Shown here: in pieces, positions 18,917 through 27,797 of the stretch
Position numbering within the stretch: position 1 is the first letter of the stretch
How the letters are laid out: every line of letters starts with the position of its first letter
NCBI RefSeq assembly: GCF_013282725.1
Contig: NZ_CP054043.1
Coordinates: 2,852,001-2,916,000, forward strand
Length of the DNA: 64,000 nt
DNA from: Yersinia mollaretii ATCC 43969
GTDB lineage: Bacteria; Pseudomonadota; Gammaproteobacteria; Enterobacterales; Enterobacteriaceae
Direction: 5' to 3'
Made by a program: the position numbers and the translations under genes
The notes under the pieces: generated by a model
Told to the model about the DNA's origin: nothing
Seen by the model: the letters and a program-made list of their open reading frames with translations, nothing else
Databases searched by the model: none

Positions 18917-18973
18917 AGAGGTGAAGTCTTGCCTCACCTCTATCTATACGAATCAGCCTGCCGTTTTGGATGC
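18917..18973 (-). promoter_or_regulatory. Candidate ECF promoter and leader hairpin of the fasciclin operon
   Basis: On the minus strand CATCC (18968-18972) and CGTAT (18946-18950) are 17 bp apart, resembling the CATCC/CGxxT elements of SigK-type ECF factors. Just downstream is a perfect 8-bp stem AGAGGTGA / TCACCTCT (18917-18941) in the expected leader. Autoregulation by the adjacent sigma factor is inferred only. Confidence 0.5.
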
Positions 18974-19009
18974 AAAAAAATGAAAAAAAAAACCATAAAA
19001 GAACGCCAA

Positions 19010-19036
19010 CCCGCGAAATAGCTGGGCTGGCGTGTC
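19010..19036 (-). terminator. Terminator of the rhtA-GNAT transcript
   Basis: Minus-strand stem CGCCAGCCC / GGGTTGGCG with an 11-nt loop, followed by TTCTTTTATGGTTTTTTTTTT. It lies about 40 bp beyond the GNAT stop codon. Confidence 0.75.
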
Positions 19037-19071
19037 ATAGATAAAAGTGCCTTTGGGAGTCAAAAGGGCAA

Positions 19072-19599
19072 TTAGGGTGAGCTTGGCTCTAACACCCTAT
19101 GCATCACATAAGCATCGACATAGCCGAGTTGGCGATGGTTAAAAGCTTTTGGCAGGGTGGCAATAATCTCAAAACCTAGCTTTTGCCATAACGCGACAGC
19201 TTGAGTATTGGTGCTGACAACAAAGTTAAACTGCATTGCCCGATAACCCAGCGCGGTCGCCTGCTCAATACAGTGAATGCCGAGTGCTTTGCCGATCCCC
19301 AAGCCACGCGCTTGCCCATCAACCATAAATGAAGCATTCGCTACATGGGCACCCAAGTCGCGCTGGTTATTGATGAGTTTATACATCCCGACAATCCGCT
19401 GTTGGTGCACGGCGACAAAACAGCGAACACCCGTGCCAAACCAGTAGTCGTAGGCATCTTGCTCAGGTGTATCGGGGCTGAAGACGTAGGTGTCTCCGCC
19501 ACTGATAACAGCCTGAAATAGAGGCCAAATTTCGGCAAAATCTGCTGCTGTTGCAGGTCTAATCTCCACCTTATGCCTCTTGTCAGTTAATGTTATCAA
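19072..19599 (-). CDS. GNAT-family N-acetyltransferase
   Basis: The protein has 175 residues. The acetyl-CoA pyrophosphate loop is 'ARGLGIGKALGIHCIEQA' (about 98-115, RGxGIG), preceded by beta4 'NASFMV' and followed by 'NFVVSTNTQAVALWQKLGFEII', the usual end of the GCN5 fold. The acceptor substrate is unknown. The start at 19599 overlaps the end of rhtA by 17 bases, so the two are probably transcribed together. The annotation is by fold only. Confidence 0.82.
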   Translation of the reverse strand: MITLTDKRHKVEIRPATAADFAEIWPLFQAVISGGDTYVFSPDTPEQDAYDYWFGTGVRCFVAVHQQRIVGMYKLINNQRDLGAHVANASFMVDGQARGLGIGKALGIHCIEQATALGYRAMQFNFVVSTNTQAVALWQKLGFEIIATLPKAFNHRQLGYVDAYVMHRVLEPSSP

Positions 19600-20470
19600 G
19601 CTTTGGTTTAGGTCTGATGGTCAGTGTCGCGCCGATAGAGGCGCAGATGATTGATGCCAGTGCCAGCCATTGAATCAACGTCAGATGTTCATTTAAGAAC
19701 ACTAATCCTGAAATTGCTGCCAATGCAGGTTCCAGACTCATTAATGTTCCGAATGTACGAGTGGGAAGGTTGGTTAGTGCAACCATTTCCAATGAATAGG
19801 GCAGTGCTGTGGACAAAATGGCGACAGCTAAGGCAATGGGCAAAATTGCGGGGTCAAACAGCGCCATCCCATTATAGGCCACGCCAATAGGGCAGAATAC
19901 CAGTGCGGCAATCAGAGAACCTACCGCAACGGTTCCCGGCCCATGGTCACCGCCAGCTTTTTGCCCTGAGATGATATAGAGCGCCCAGCAAGCACCAGCA
20001 CCCAGTGCGCACGCCGCGCCGAAGGGATCGATAGTGCCCACGTTGTGCCCCAGTGGTAGCAGGAACCATAGGCCCAGTACGGCTAATCCCACCCAGATAA
20101 AATCTACCGGGCGGCGAGAGGAGAGCATCGCCAAGGCCAAAGGGCCAGTGAACTCTAACGCGACAGCAATGCCCAGCGGCACCGTTTTCAGGGAGAGGTA
20201 AAACAGAAAATTCATGCCACCGAGTGTCACGCCATAAACCAGCAGAGGCAAACGGCTACCGGCTGCAAACCGCATCCGCCAGGGCTTAAAAATAACAAAC
20301 AAGATCAGTGTGCCGATGCCGAGCCGTAGCGAGGTTATCCCCTGTGCGCCAACTAACGGGAACAAGCTTTTCGCCAGTGATGCACCACTCTGGATAGAGA
20401 TCATGGCGATCACCAGCAAGAAAATAGGGAGCAACGGAAGTGAATGTTTGGATGGGGGAGACAAAGACAT
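19583..20470 (-). CDS. rhtA: Threonine/homoserine exporter RhtA
   Basis: The protein has 295 residues from ATG 20470, equal to E. coli RhtA; five extra codons to 20485 are possible. It has ten transmembrane helices in two EamA repeats. 'SIQSGASLAKSLFPLVGAQG', 'TVPLGIAVALEFTGPLA' and 'LPTRTFGTLMSLEPALAAISG' are near-identical to RhtA. It exports threonine, homoserine and some analogues across the inner membrane. The neighbour order dps...rhtA-ompX is as in E. coli, except that the tam/sigma/GNAT block is inserted. Confidence 0.92.
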   Translation of the reverse strand: MSLSPPSKHSLPLLPIFLLVIAMISIQSGASLAKSLFPLVGAQGITSLRLGIGTLILFVIFKPWRMRFAAGSRLPLLVYGVTLGGMNFLFYLSLKTVPLGIAVALEFTGPLALAMLSSRRPVDFIWVGLAVLGLWFLLPLGHNVGTIDPFGAACALGAGACWALYIISGQKAGGDHGPGTVAVGSLIAALVFCPIGVAYNGMALFDPAILPIALAVAILSTALPYSLEMVALTNLPTRTFGTLMSLEPALAAISGLVFLNEHLTLIQWLALASIICASIGATLTIRPKPKLDNIN

Positions 20471-20768
20471 CCTTTTGAGCCTCAAAGAAAATTATTAGGT
20501 ATTAGTCTTTGCCAGTGTAAATGAAATGTCAGCGGAGTGTTTAAAAATCACCAACACGCAGCCAAAAGAGATAAAAAAATAATTATTTTTATCGCTGTTG
20601 TTTTTTTACGCTATTTTTGGCGCTTATTTGAGCTTAAAAATTAAGAATAGTCTGGAATGACTTTTGGTGATGGGGGTCACATAAAGGTGTAAGATAGGGG
20701 AAAATCGCAAGCGTATTAGTAAGATGGAAGATACTTGTAATTCTTTGTTACACCAAATAAATGATTAG

Positions 20769-20812
20769 ACAATCATTAGTAGGCAGAGTTTCCTACTGAT
20801 TGTTGTTATAAT
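20769..20812 (+). promoter_or_regulatory. Likely ompX promoter with overlapping hairpin
   Basis: TATAAT at 20807-20812 is a consensus minus-10, giving a leader of about 42 nt before ompX. The bases just upstream form a stem (ACAATCATTAGTAGG at 20769-20783 with CCTACTGATTGT at 20792-20803, three bases bulged) that covers the minus-35 spacer, so it could be an operator. The minus-35 is poor. The remaining 20471-20768 is AT-rich without any gene that I can support. Confidence 0.5.
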
Positions 20813-20861
20813 TTCATGGTGTTTTTGTTTCATCTAAAAATTTGCGTCTTTCGAGGTGGTT

Positions 20862-21389
20862 ATGATTAAAATTACATGTCTTTCAGCGGTAGCAGCTTGT
20901 GTATTAGCAGTGACTGCAGGTTCAGCTTTTGCAGGTCAAAGCACCGTTTCTGGTGGTTATGCCCAGAGCGATTACCAAGGTGTTGCTAACAAATCTTCAG
21001 GCTTCAACCTGAAATACCGTTATGAGTGGAGCGATTCCCAACTGGGCTACATCACTTCTTTCACTCACACTGAAAAAAGCAGCTTCGGTGACAGCGCGTC
21101 TGTTTACAAAAAAGCGCAATATAACGCAATCACTGCGGGTCCAGCTTTCCGCATCAACGATTGGGCTAGCATCTATGGTCTGGTCGGTGTGGGTTATGGT
21201 CGTTCCAGCCAGAACTACCCAACGTCTATGAACGACAAAAACAGCACCAGCGATTACGGCTTCACTTATGGCGCAGGTATGCAGTTCAACCCAATCCAAA
21301 ACGTTGCTTTCGACGTCTCTTACGAGCAGAGCCGTATCCGCAATGTTGACGTGGGTACTTGGGTTGCTGGCGTAGGTTACACCTTCTAA
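20862..21389 (+). CDS. ompX: Outer membrane protein OmpX
   Basis: The protein has 175 residues from ATG 20862 (GAGGTGG site); a GTG at 20856 is less likely. Signal peptide to about residue 25 (AGSAFA), then an eight-stranded barrel. 'STVSGGYAQSDYQG', 'GFNLKYRYEW', 'ITAGPAFRINDWASIYGLVGVGYG' and the end 'DVGTWVAGVGYTF' match enterobacterial OmpX of the Ail/Lom family. In Yersinia this family bears on adhesion and serum resistance; the strong OmpX match, including near-identity of barrel strands, argues against Ail itself. It ends at a good terminator. Confidence 0.93.
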   Translation: MIKITCLSAVAACVLAVTAGSAFAGQSTVSGGYAQSDYQGVANKSSGFNLKYRYEWSDSQLGYITSFTHTEKSSFGDSASVYKKAQYNAITAGPAFRINDWASIYGLVGVGYGRSSQNYPTSMNDKNSTSDYGFTYGAGMQFNPIQNVAFDVSYEQSRIRNVDVGTWVAGVGYTF

Positions 21390-21445
21390 GCAACTGCTTA
21401 GGATGATCAGCTTCCATCTTTAACGGTGAAATGCTGTGCTTAATA

Positions 21446-21472
21446 AAAATCCGCTCTCGGGCGGATTTTTTG
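21446..21472 (+). terminator. Bidirectional terminator after ompX
   Basis: AAATCCGC / GCGGATTT stem with TCTCGG loop. TTTTTT follows on plus and TTTTTATT on minus, so it can also stop the converging hydrolase transcript. Confidence 0.9.
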
Positions 21473-21547
21473 CGTTTATCAGTCTCGGGTGGTGATGGGT
21501 TTTGAATCTGTACTACGGTCATTTCAGTGTGGTTGTCAGCGCGAAAA

Positions 21548-22240
21548 TTATCTCACTGCGTTCGCCGCATCGGCGATCAGGGCAATGATCTGCTGTGGAT
21601 GAGAGATATGTGAGGCGTGGCTGGAGGGCAATTCAATCACTTTTTGGGCCTGAATTCGTTTGGCGAACTCGCGCTGTGTTTCCACTGGCAACATTCTATC
21701 TTCCGTCGAAACTTGATACCAACAGGGTTTTACCCGCCAGGCAGGCTGGGCAGACTTATCAGTAAAAGTACGTGCCGCTAAGGGTTTTTGCACCAAAGCC
21801 ATCACCAGTGCTTCGTCTTCATCAACATCGTGGCACATGTTCTCATGGAACTTATCGGTATCGATCCACAGAAACCCATTATCATCGGGACGAATGTATG
21901 CCGCACCAATGGGGGCTTTTCGCAATGCAAAAAGAGTCGATAAGCTTTCACCTGCATCGGGAGCAAAAGCCGCGAGATAGACCATACCGACCACATTTTG
22001 CAGATGGCCGACCTGAGTAATCACCATTCCACCATAGGAGTGACCGACCAATAATGTTGGGCCATATAAGACGGTTGTCAGCTTAATCGTACGCTCAACA
22101 TCATCCGTCAATGAAGTTAACGGATTCTGAATAGCCATCACCCGATGGCCCATAGCATGTAGTGCTGGGAGAATATGCCGCCATTGTGAGCCATCAGCCC
22201 ACGCGCCATGCACTAACAGAATATTAAGCTTAGTCGTCAT
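21548..22240 (-). CDS. Alpha/beta hydrolase
   Basis: The protein has 230 residues. It starts 'LNILLVHGAWADGSQW' (oxyanion region HGAW), and has nucleophile elbow 'VGHSYGG' at about residue 65-71 (Ser) and a C-terminal 'SSHASHISHPQQI' with the catalytic His; an acid lies in 'STEDRML'. This is close to the salicylate-esterase / hydroxynitrile-lyase-like group of small esterases common in bacteria. The substrate is unknown. It is a lone gene converging on ompX. Confidence 0.82.
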   Translation of the reverse strand: MTTKLNILLVHGAWADGSQWRHILPALHAMGHRVMAIQNPLTSLTDDVERTIKLTTVLYGPTLLVGHSYGGMVITQVGHLQNVVGMVYLAAFAPDAGESLSTLFALRKAPIGAAYIRPDDNGFLWIDTDKFHENMCHDVDEDEALVMALVQKPLAARTFTDKSAQPAWRVKPCWYQVSTEDRMLPVETQREFAKRIQAQKVIELPSSHASHISHPQQIIALIADAANAVR

Positions 22241-22726
22241 ATTTCCCCCGAGACGGGTATTACCCGAAACCTTGGATAATATATTTATGCAGAAATAGCA
22301 TTCTTGACGAATAACAACTTCTACTCATTTTCTGGTGATAATTATTTTTTCTAATCCTGTGGGGATGTTATTAGAAATAATGAAATCTGTTATTAGCGTT
22401 AAGTATAAAACTCTACTGGCGGGAGGCTCTAGGATTAAGATGAAAATGAAAAGTTTATACATGCTATCCGGTGAGGATTGATGGCATACAAATTGTGGAT
22501 AACAAAAACCATAAAACTTAAAATAATAAAAACAACGAATTAACAATGCATCCTGTTGAAGACGGCAGTCTAATTTACTGGTAAAAAAAGAATTCTATGA
22601 CTAACTACTATTAGCTTTGATTTACCGTCACTGTGCTTATCGTGATTCACATATCAAGCTGAATTAAAATAAAAAAACAATAGTTCGTAATAAAACAATA
22701 GGTTGCAATAAAAATAGGCTGTAATC
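22241..22726. other. AT-rich non-coding gap
   Basis: 486 bp separating the divergent hydrolase and cation-efflux genes. The base composition is markedly A/T-rich. A 73-codon minus-strand frame (22325-22546) has no ribosome site and an odd composition, so I do not call it. Promoters of both flanking genes must lie here but are not resolved. Confidence 0.5.
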
Positions 22727-23665
22727 ATGACGACACTCAGTGAGCAGGTTCCAATCATGCTACATGACACTAAACTTGAACAACAAATTTTACGGCGATC
22801 GATTTTTTGTACTTTGATTATTGCCGTTATGGGGATTGTTTTCGGTATTGTTTGTGGTTCGATGTCGATTATTTTTGATGGCATGTTCTCTGCTTTAGAT
22901 GCGGGTATGTGCAGTTTATCCTTACTGGTTTCCCGCTTACTGGGTCAACCGAATAGTCGGCGTTTTCAATATGGATTTTGGCATGTAGAACCGTTGGTAT
23001 TGGCTTTTAATGGCAGCTTATTGGCTTTCCTCTGTCTGTATGCATTTGTTAACGCTATTAAAGGTATCATCGATGGCGGTCGGGAATTAGAACTCGGCTG
23101 GGCAATTGTTTATGCTCTGGTGGTTAGCATTTTCTGTTTCACCATCTTCTTAAAACAGCGCCGTTTGAATAAGCGGGTTAAGTCTGAGTTAATTGCGCTG
23201 GATACCAAGAGTTGGCTGATGTCAGCTTGCATTAGTTCTGCTTTATTGGTGGCTTTTTTACTTTCCTGGAGTATGGAAGGTACTCGATATGAACATTTGA
23301 TTGTTTATACCGACCCCACTGTTTTGGCACTGTTAACTCTGATACTGATACCTGTTCCGATAAAAACGGTGATTGCAGCAGTGCGTGAAGTATTACAAAT
23401 GACGCCAGATACATTAGATACCTCGATGGAGAATTTAATGGATAAGCTGATGGCGAAATACAATTTTGTTGATTACTCACATTACGCCACGCGTATTGGC
23501 CGAGGCTTATTTGTTGAAATTCATGTTGTTATACCGCCTGAAATGGAAAACAGTGGCGTGCCTTATTTTGACAAAATACGTGATGAAATATCCCATGCGA
23601 TTGGTGAATCAGGCCCCCATCGCTGGTTAACTATCTCCTTTACCCGTGATGCTAAATGGTTGTAA
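22727..23665 (+). CDS. Cation diffusion facilitator family transporter
   Basis: The protein has 312 residues and about six transmembrane helices (from residue 25 to 215) followed by a cytoplasmic domain of about 95 residues. 'SMSIIFDGMFSALDAGMCSLSLLVS' is helix 2 with acidic residues in the metal path, and 'ELIALDTKSWLMSACISSALLV' is helix 5 with the second Asp; the histidine of typical zinc transporters (HxxxD) is not seen, so the metal could be other than zinc. It probably works as an M2+/H+ antiporter in the inner membrane. It is followed after 57 bp by an M24-fold gene, likely in one transcript. Confidence 0.8.
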   Translation: MTTLSEQVPIMLHDTKLEQQILRRSIFCTLIIAVMGIVFGIVCGSMSIIFDGMFSALDAGMCSLSLLVSRLLGQPNSRRFQYGFWHVEPLVLAFNGSLLAFLCLYAFVNAIKGIIDGGRELELGWAIVYALVVSIFCFTIFLKQRRLNKRVKSELIALDTKSWLMSACISSALLVAFLLSWSMEGTRYEHLIVYTDPTVLALLTLILIPVPIKTVIAAVREVLQMTPDTLDTSMENLMDKLMAKYNFVDYSHYATRIGRGLFVEIHVVIPPEMENSGVPYFDKIRDEISHAIGESGPHRWLTISFTRDAKWL

Positions 23666-23722
23666 CACAATGCAATAAACCAAAATGTGGTTTTAAATTA
23701 ACTCACGAGGGTCATTATTGTT

Positions 23723-25135
23723 ATGGATAAGATGATTGCTAAGCGCCAGATAAAACTTAACCCTATTGATACCCCATCAAGATTTAACGCTGTCTCTAAG
23801 GTCGCGATTAGCGATAGCACCATTGCTGCTCGGAAAGCCAAAATCATCAGCAATATGGTCCGGGCTGATATCGATTATCTATTCATTTATGCCGATAAAG
23901 AGCATGGTGGCAACTTTGAGTATCTGGCTGGATTTATTCCCCGATTTGAAGAGGCGGCGATGGTGTTACATACCTCAGGGGAAATTTATCTATTGCTGGG
24001 TAACGAGAATTTAAAATTATCTCACTATGCACGAGTGAAGAATGTCGGGGTTCATGTTCCCTATTTTTCTCTGCCAAATCAGCCGATGGAAAACAGCAAA
24101 ACAGTGGCTGAATTGTTGGCGGACACCGGCATTCAAAGGGCTAAAAAAGTGGGCGTCGTCGGGTGGAAACTCTTTACCAGCAAACAGGACGATAATAGTC
24201 AGCTGTTTGATATTCCCTATTTTATTCTGGAGGCGATTAAGCAATCTGTTTCACCTAGCACGGCGGTTATTAATGCCACCGCACTCTTTATTGGCAGCGA
24301 TACGGCTGCCAGAGTAATCAATAATGCTAATGAACTAGCACATTATGAATATGGAGCGAATCTGGCCTCTAATTGTATTCTTAATGCGCTGGCTGCCGTC
24401 GATATTGGTAAAACAGAAAAACAACTGGGCAGTTATCTGGCTGATGAAGGGCAACCCAATACAGTCGTCATGATTGCCGCGACGGGCGCTCGTTTTGAAC
24501 AGGCTAATTTGTATCCCGGTGATAAAGTGGTTCAACTTGGCGATAAGATATCGCTGACCACTGGATTTAAAGGGGGGCTGAGTAGCAGAACGGGCTATGC
24601 TGTCCATCAGGCAGATGAACTGCCTTTGGCGGAAAGAGATTATCTCGATAGGGTTGCTATCCCTTATTACACCACCGTCGTGGCTTGGCTGGAAAATATT
24701 CGTATTGGCATGTTAGGCAAAGAGATGTATTCGCTCGTTGAGGCGGTATCCCCTAAATCACAATATCACTGGTCGTTAAATCCCGGTCATTTAGTGGCTG
24801 ATGAAGAGTGGTTGTGTTCCCCTATTTATAGTGGTTCTGAAGAGAGAATCAGCAGTGGCATGTTATTCCAAATCGATATTATCCCTTCAGTAAAAGGTTA
24901 TGCTGGTGTGAGCGCGGAGGAGTGTATTGCACTGGCAGATCAACAGTTACGCCTCGATCTGGCGACCCATTACCCAGAGGTTTGGCAAAGAATAGAGCAT
25001 CGGCGTCACTATATTAGTCATGTGCTGAATATACGCCTTAGCGAAGAGGTGTTACCGATGTCGAATTCAGTGGGCTATTTACGGCCTTTCTTGCTGGATA
25101 AGCAGCGCGCATTGCAATGTTGCGATAAGGCATAG
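23723..25135 (+). CDS. M24 (Xaa-Pro peptidase/creatinase fold) protein with degenerate metal site
   Basis: The protein has 470 residues. A creatinase-type N-terminal domain (about 30-180, 'DYLFIYADKEHGGNFEYLAGFIPRFEEA') is followed by a pita-bread domain (about 190-440). In peptidases the first two metal ligands are Asp in a 'D.G....GY.SD.TRT' block; here the block reads 'SLTTGFKGGLSSRTGY', with no Asp at either place. A His remains in 'LNPGHLVADEEW' and a Glu in 'GVSAEECIAL', while the usual Glu near 'FQIDIIPS' is replaced. It may act like metal-free creatinase or be a non-catalytic relative. It is paired with a cation exporter gene 57 bp upstream. Confidence 0.75.
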   Translation: MDKMIAKRQIKLNPIDTPSRFNAVSKVAISDSTIAARKAKIISNMVRADIDYLFIYADKEHGGNFEYLAGFIPRFEEAAMVLHTSGEIYLLLGNENLKLSHYARVKNVGVHVPYFSLPNQPMENSKTVAELLADTGIQRAKKVGVVGWKLFTSKQDDNSQLFDIPYFILEAIKQSVSPSTAVINATALFIGSDTAARVINNANELAHYEYGANLASNCILNALAAVDIGKTEKQLGSYLADEGQPNTVVMIAATGARFEQANLYPGDKVVQLGDKISLTTGFKGGLSSRTGYAVHQADELPLAERDYLDRVAIPYYTTVVAWLENIRIGMLGKEMYSLVEAVSPKSQYHWSLNPGHLVADEEWLCSPIYSGSEERISSGMLFQIDIIPSVKGYAGVSAEECIALADQQLRLDLATHYPEVWQRIEHRRHYISHVLNIRLSEEVLPMSNSVGYLRPFLLDKQRALQCCDKA

Positions 25136-25168
25136 CACTGATAGTTTAGGTGTCTCGCTAGTTAATAT

Positions 25169-25192
25169 AAGGGGCGATTTCGCCTCTTTTTA
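25169..25192 (+). terminator. Terminator after the M24-fold gene
   Basis: Stem AGGGGCGA / TCGCCTCT (one G-U pair), tight TT loop, then TTTTT. Confidence 0.8.
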
Positions 25193-25377
25193 CGTTCTCT
25201 AGCGCCGCTGTAATCTCCGCTTAAATCTCCGTTCACTTGCAGAATTGCTCCCTTGCTGAGATTTCGTGCAAAACTGGAGGCGATACTCTCGCCATCTTGT
25301 GGCATAATGCGCGCCGAATCACATTTTCTATAATTCTTGAATATCCCTATTCAGAAATCCAATCGAGAGCGAGCTCT

Positions 25378-26973
25378 GTGCTAAGTACTAACAATATCAC
25401 CATGCAATTCGGCAGCAAGCCGCTGTTTGAAAACATTTCAGTAAAATTCGGTGGCGGTAATCGCTATGGCCTGATCGGCGCTAATGGTTGTGGTAAATCC
25501 ACATTCATGAAAATCCTTGGTGGTGATCTGGCACCTAGCGGCGGTAACGTATTCCTTGACCCGAATGAGCGTCTGGGTAAATTGCGTCAGGACCAATTCG
25601 CTTTTGAAAACAACACAGTGCTGGACACCGTTATTATGGGTCACGGCGAATTGTGGGAAGTAAAAGAAGAACGCGACCGCATTTACGCCATGCCTGAAAT
25701 GAGTGAAGCAGACGGCTACAAAGTGGCTGATCTGGAAGTTGCCTATGGTGAAATGGATGGTTACAGCGCAGAAGCCCGTGCCGGTGAATTGCTGCTCGGT
25801 GTGGGTATTCCGGTTGAACAACATTATGGTTTGATGAGCGAAATCGCTCCCGGCTTTAAATTGCGTGTGCTGTTGGCGCAGGCCCTCTTCTCAGACCCGG
25901 AAATTCTGTTACTCGACGAACCTACCAACAACTTGGATATCGATACTATCCGCTGGTTGGAACAAGTTCTGAACGAACGTAGCAGCACCATGATCATTAT
26001 CTCCCATGACCGTCACTTCCTGAACATGGTGTGTACCCACATGGCGGATCTGGATTACGGCGAACTGCGTGTTTATCCGGGTAACTATGACGAATACATG
26101 ACGGCTGCGACTCAAGCTCGTGATCGTCTGCTCTCTGATAACGCTAAGAAAAAAGCCCAGATCTCTGAGCTGCAATCTTTCGTTAGCCGCTTCAGTGCCA
26201 ACGCCTCGAAATCTAAACAGGCAACTTCGCGCGCCCGTCAGATTGATAAAATTCAGCTTGATGAAGTGAAAGCCTCTAGCCGCCAGAACCCGTTTATCCG
26301 CTTTGATCAGGATAAAAAGTTGTTCCGTAATGCGCTGGAAGTTGAACTGTTGACCAAAGGTTTTGATAGCGGTCCTCTGTTTAAAAAGCTGGATCTGCGC
26401 CTGGAAGTGGGTGAGAAAGTGGCTATCCTCGGGCCGAACGGTATCGGTAAATCGACTTTGCTGAAAACGCTGGTAGGGGATTACGAACCCGATTCTGGCA
26501 CCGTGAAATGGTCTGAAAACAGCAGACTCGGTTATTACGCGCAGGATCATGCCAGCGATTTTGAGATCGAACTGACAGTATTTGACTGGATGAGCCAGTG
26601 GAAACAGGAAAAAGACGACGAGCAGGCTGTGCGCAGTGTGCTGGGCCGTTTGCTGTTTAGTCAGGACGACATCAAGAAGAAAGTCGGGGTCTTGTCGGGT
26701 GGTGAGAAAGGGCGGATGTTGTTTGGTAAGCTGATGATGCAGCGTCCTAACATTCTGGTGATGGATGAGCCAACCAACCATTTGGATATGGAATCAATCG
26801 AAGCGCTTAACATGGCATTGGAAATGTACGAAGGCACATTAATCTTCGTTTCCCATGACCGTGAATTCGTTAGTTCATTGGCGACCCGCGTGATTGAAAT
26901 GACACCTAGCAAGCTGATTGACTTTACCGGTAACTACGAAGATTATCTGCGTAGCCAAGGTATTCAGTCCTGA
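25378..26973 (+). CDS. ybiT: ABC-F family ATPase YbiT
   Basis: The protein has 531 residues from GTG 25378, which matches E. coli YbiT (530) in start and length; the frame is open 47 codons further upstream without family similarity. It has two fused ABC domains with no transmembrane segments: Walker A 'GANGCGKST' and 'GPNGIGKST', Walker B '[11 protein letters not shown]' and '[11 protein letters not shown]', and a signature 'LSGGEKGRM' in domain two, with a charged linker (about 240-320) that enters the ribosomal E/P site in this class. The first signature is degenerate ('[10 protein letters not shown]'), as in YbiT. It is a ribosome-associated translation factor. It starts with GTG rather than ATG. 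Confidence 0.94.
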   Translation: MLSTNNITMQFGSKPLFENISVKFGGGNRYGLIGANGCGKSTFMKILGGDLAPSGGNVFLDPNERLGKLRQDQFAFENNTVLDTVIMGHGELWEVKEERDRIYAMPEMSEADGYKVADLEVAYGEMDGYSAEARAGELLLGVGIPVEQHYGLMSEIAPGFKLRVLLAQALFSDPEILLLDEPTNNLDIDTIRWLEQVLNERSSTMIIISHDRHFLNMVCTHMADLDYGELRVYPGNYDEYMTAATQARDRLLSDNAKKKAQISELQSFVSRFSANASKSKQATSRARQIDKIQLDEVKASSRQNPFIRFDQDKKLFRNALEVELLTKGFDSGPLFKKLDLRLEVGEKVAILGPNGIGKSTLLKTLVGDYEPDSGTVKWSENSRLGYYAQDHASDFEIELTVFDWMSQWKQEKDDEQAVRSVLGRLLFSQDDIKKKVGVLSGGEKGRMLFGKLMMQRPNILVMDEPTNHLDMESIEALNMALEMYEGTLIFVSHDREFVSSLATRVIEMTPSKLIDFTGNYEDYLRSQGIQS

Positions 26974-26998
26974 TTATTTGACGGTGTATCGATAAGAG

Positions 26999-27026
26999 AG
27001 CTGATGCATTGCATCAGCTTTTTTTA
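26999..27026 (+). terminator. Terminator of ybiT
   Basis: AGCTGATGCATTGCATCAGCT, a near-perfect palindrome, followed by TTTTTT. It separates ybiT from the converging moeB. Confidence 0.92.
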
Positions 27027-27040
27027 TGCCCTGAAACCCG

Positions 27041-27796
27041 CTAAACCTTGCTGCAAACCTCACAATGGGCATCTTTTGTCAGTGTTAAACTGCGAAATTC
27101 TGCCGTCATGGCGTCATACATCAATATCCGGCCCGAGACCACTTTCCCATAATCTGTCAGTAATTTTATGGCTTCCATCGCCTGCAAGTTACCAATAATT
27201 CCCACCAATGGGGCCATCACCCCAGCTTCAACACAGGTGAGCGCGTTATTGCCGAACAGCCGACTAAGGCAGCGATAACAGGGCTGATCCTCCTGATAGG
27301 TAAAGACAGTGACTTGCCCCTCCATCCGAATCGCCGCCCCTGAAACCAGCGGTTTACGCTGGGCATGGCACAGACGGTTCAATTGTTCTCGGCTGGCGAC
27401 ATTATCGGTGCAATCCAACACCAAGTGGTGCCCAGCAATGGTGGCCGCGAGTTGATCGTCATCTAGCTGACCATCAATGGTTTTCAGTGACAGATATGGG
27501 GTCATCTCTGACAGTGTGAGTGCGGCAGAGGCGACTTTAGACATCCCGATGCGGTTGTCGCGATGCAGAATTTGCCGCTGCAAGTTGGAGAGAGAAACGG
27601 TATCAAAATCCAGCAGTGTAAGATGGCCCACCCCTGCCACTGCCAGATATTGTGCTGCCGCACAGCCAAGACCGCCCAATCCTACGATTAACACCTTGGC
27701 TGCGTTAAGCTTTTCCTGTCCGTCAAAATCAAAACCACGCAGGACGATTTGCCGGTTGTAGCGCAGGGCTTGTGCATCGGAGAGTTCAGGCAGCAT
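27041..27796 (-). CDS. moeB: Molybdopterin-synthase adenylyltransferase MoeB
   Basis: The protein has 251 residues. E1-like nucleotide-binding motif 'GLGGLGCAAAQYLAVAGVG' (about 37-55), 'DTVSLSNLQRQILH' with the Arg/Asn pair for ATP, and zinc cysteines 'CYRC' and 'CEVC' near the end. It adenylates the C-terminal glycine of MoaD so that sulphur can be added for molybdopterin synthesis. It sits one base after moeA in one operon. The pathway is relevant to the molybdenum enzyme FdhF encoded further right. Confidence 0.95.
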   Translation of the reverse strand: MLPELSDAQALRYNRQIVLRGFDFDGQEKLNAAKVLIVGLGGLGCAAAQYLAVAGVGHLTLLDFDTVSLSNLQRQILHRDNRIGMSKVASAALTLSEMTPYLSLKTIDGQLDDDQLAATIAGHHLVLDCTDNVASREQLNRLCHAQRKPLVSGAAIRMEGQVTVFTYQEDQPCYRCLSRLFGNNALTCVEAGVMAPLVGIIGNLQAMEAIKLLTDYGKVVSGRILMYDAMTAEFRSLTLTKDAHCEVCSKV

Positions 27797-27797
27797 A

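Noticed and set aside
22325..22546. 73-codon minus-strand frame
   Set aside because: Odd composition, no ribosome site, inside an A/T-rich gap.
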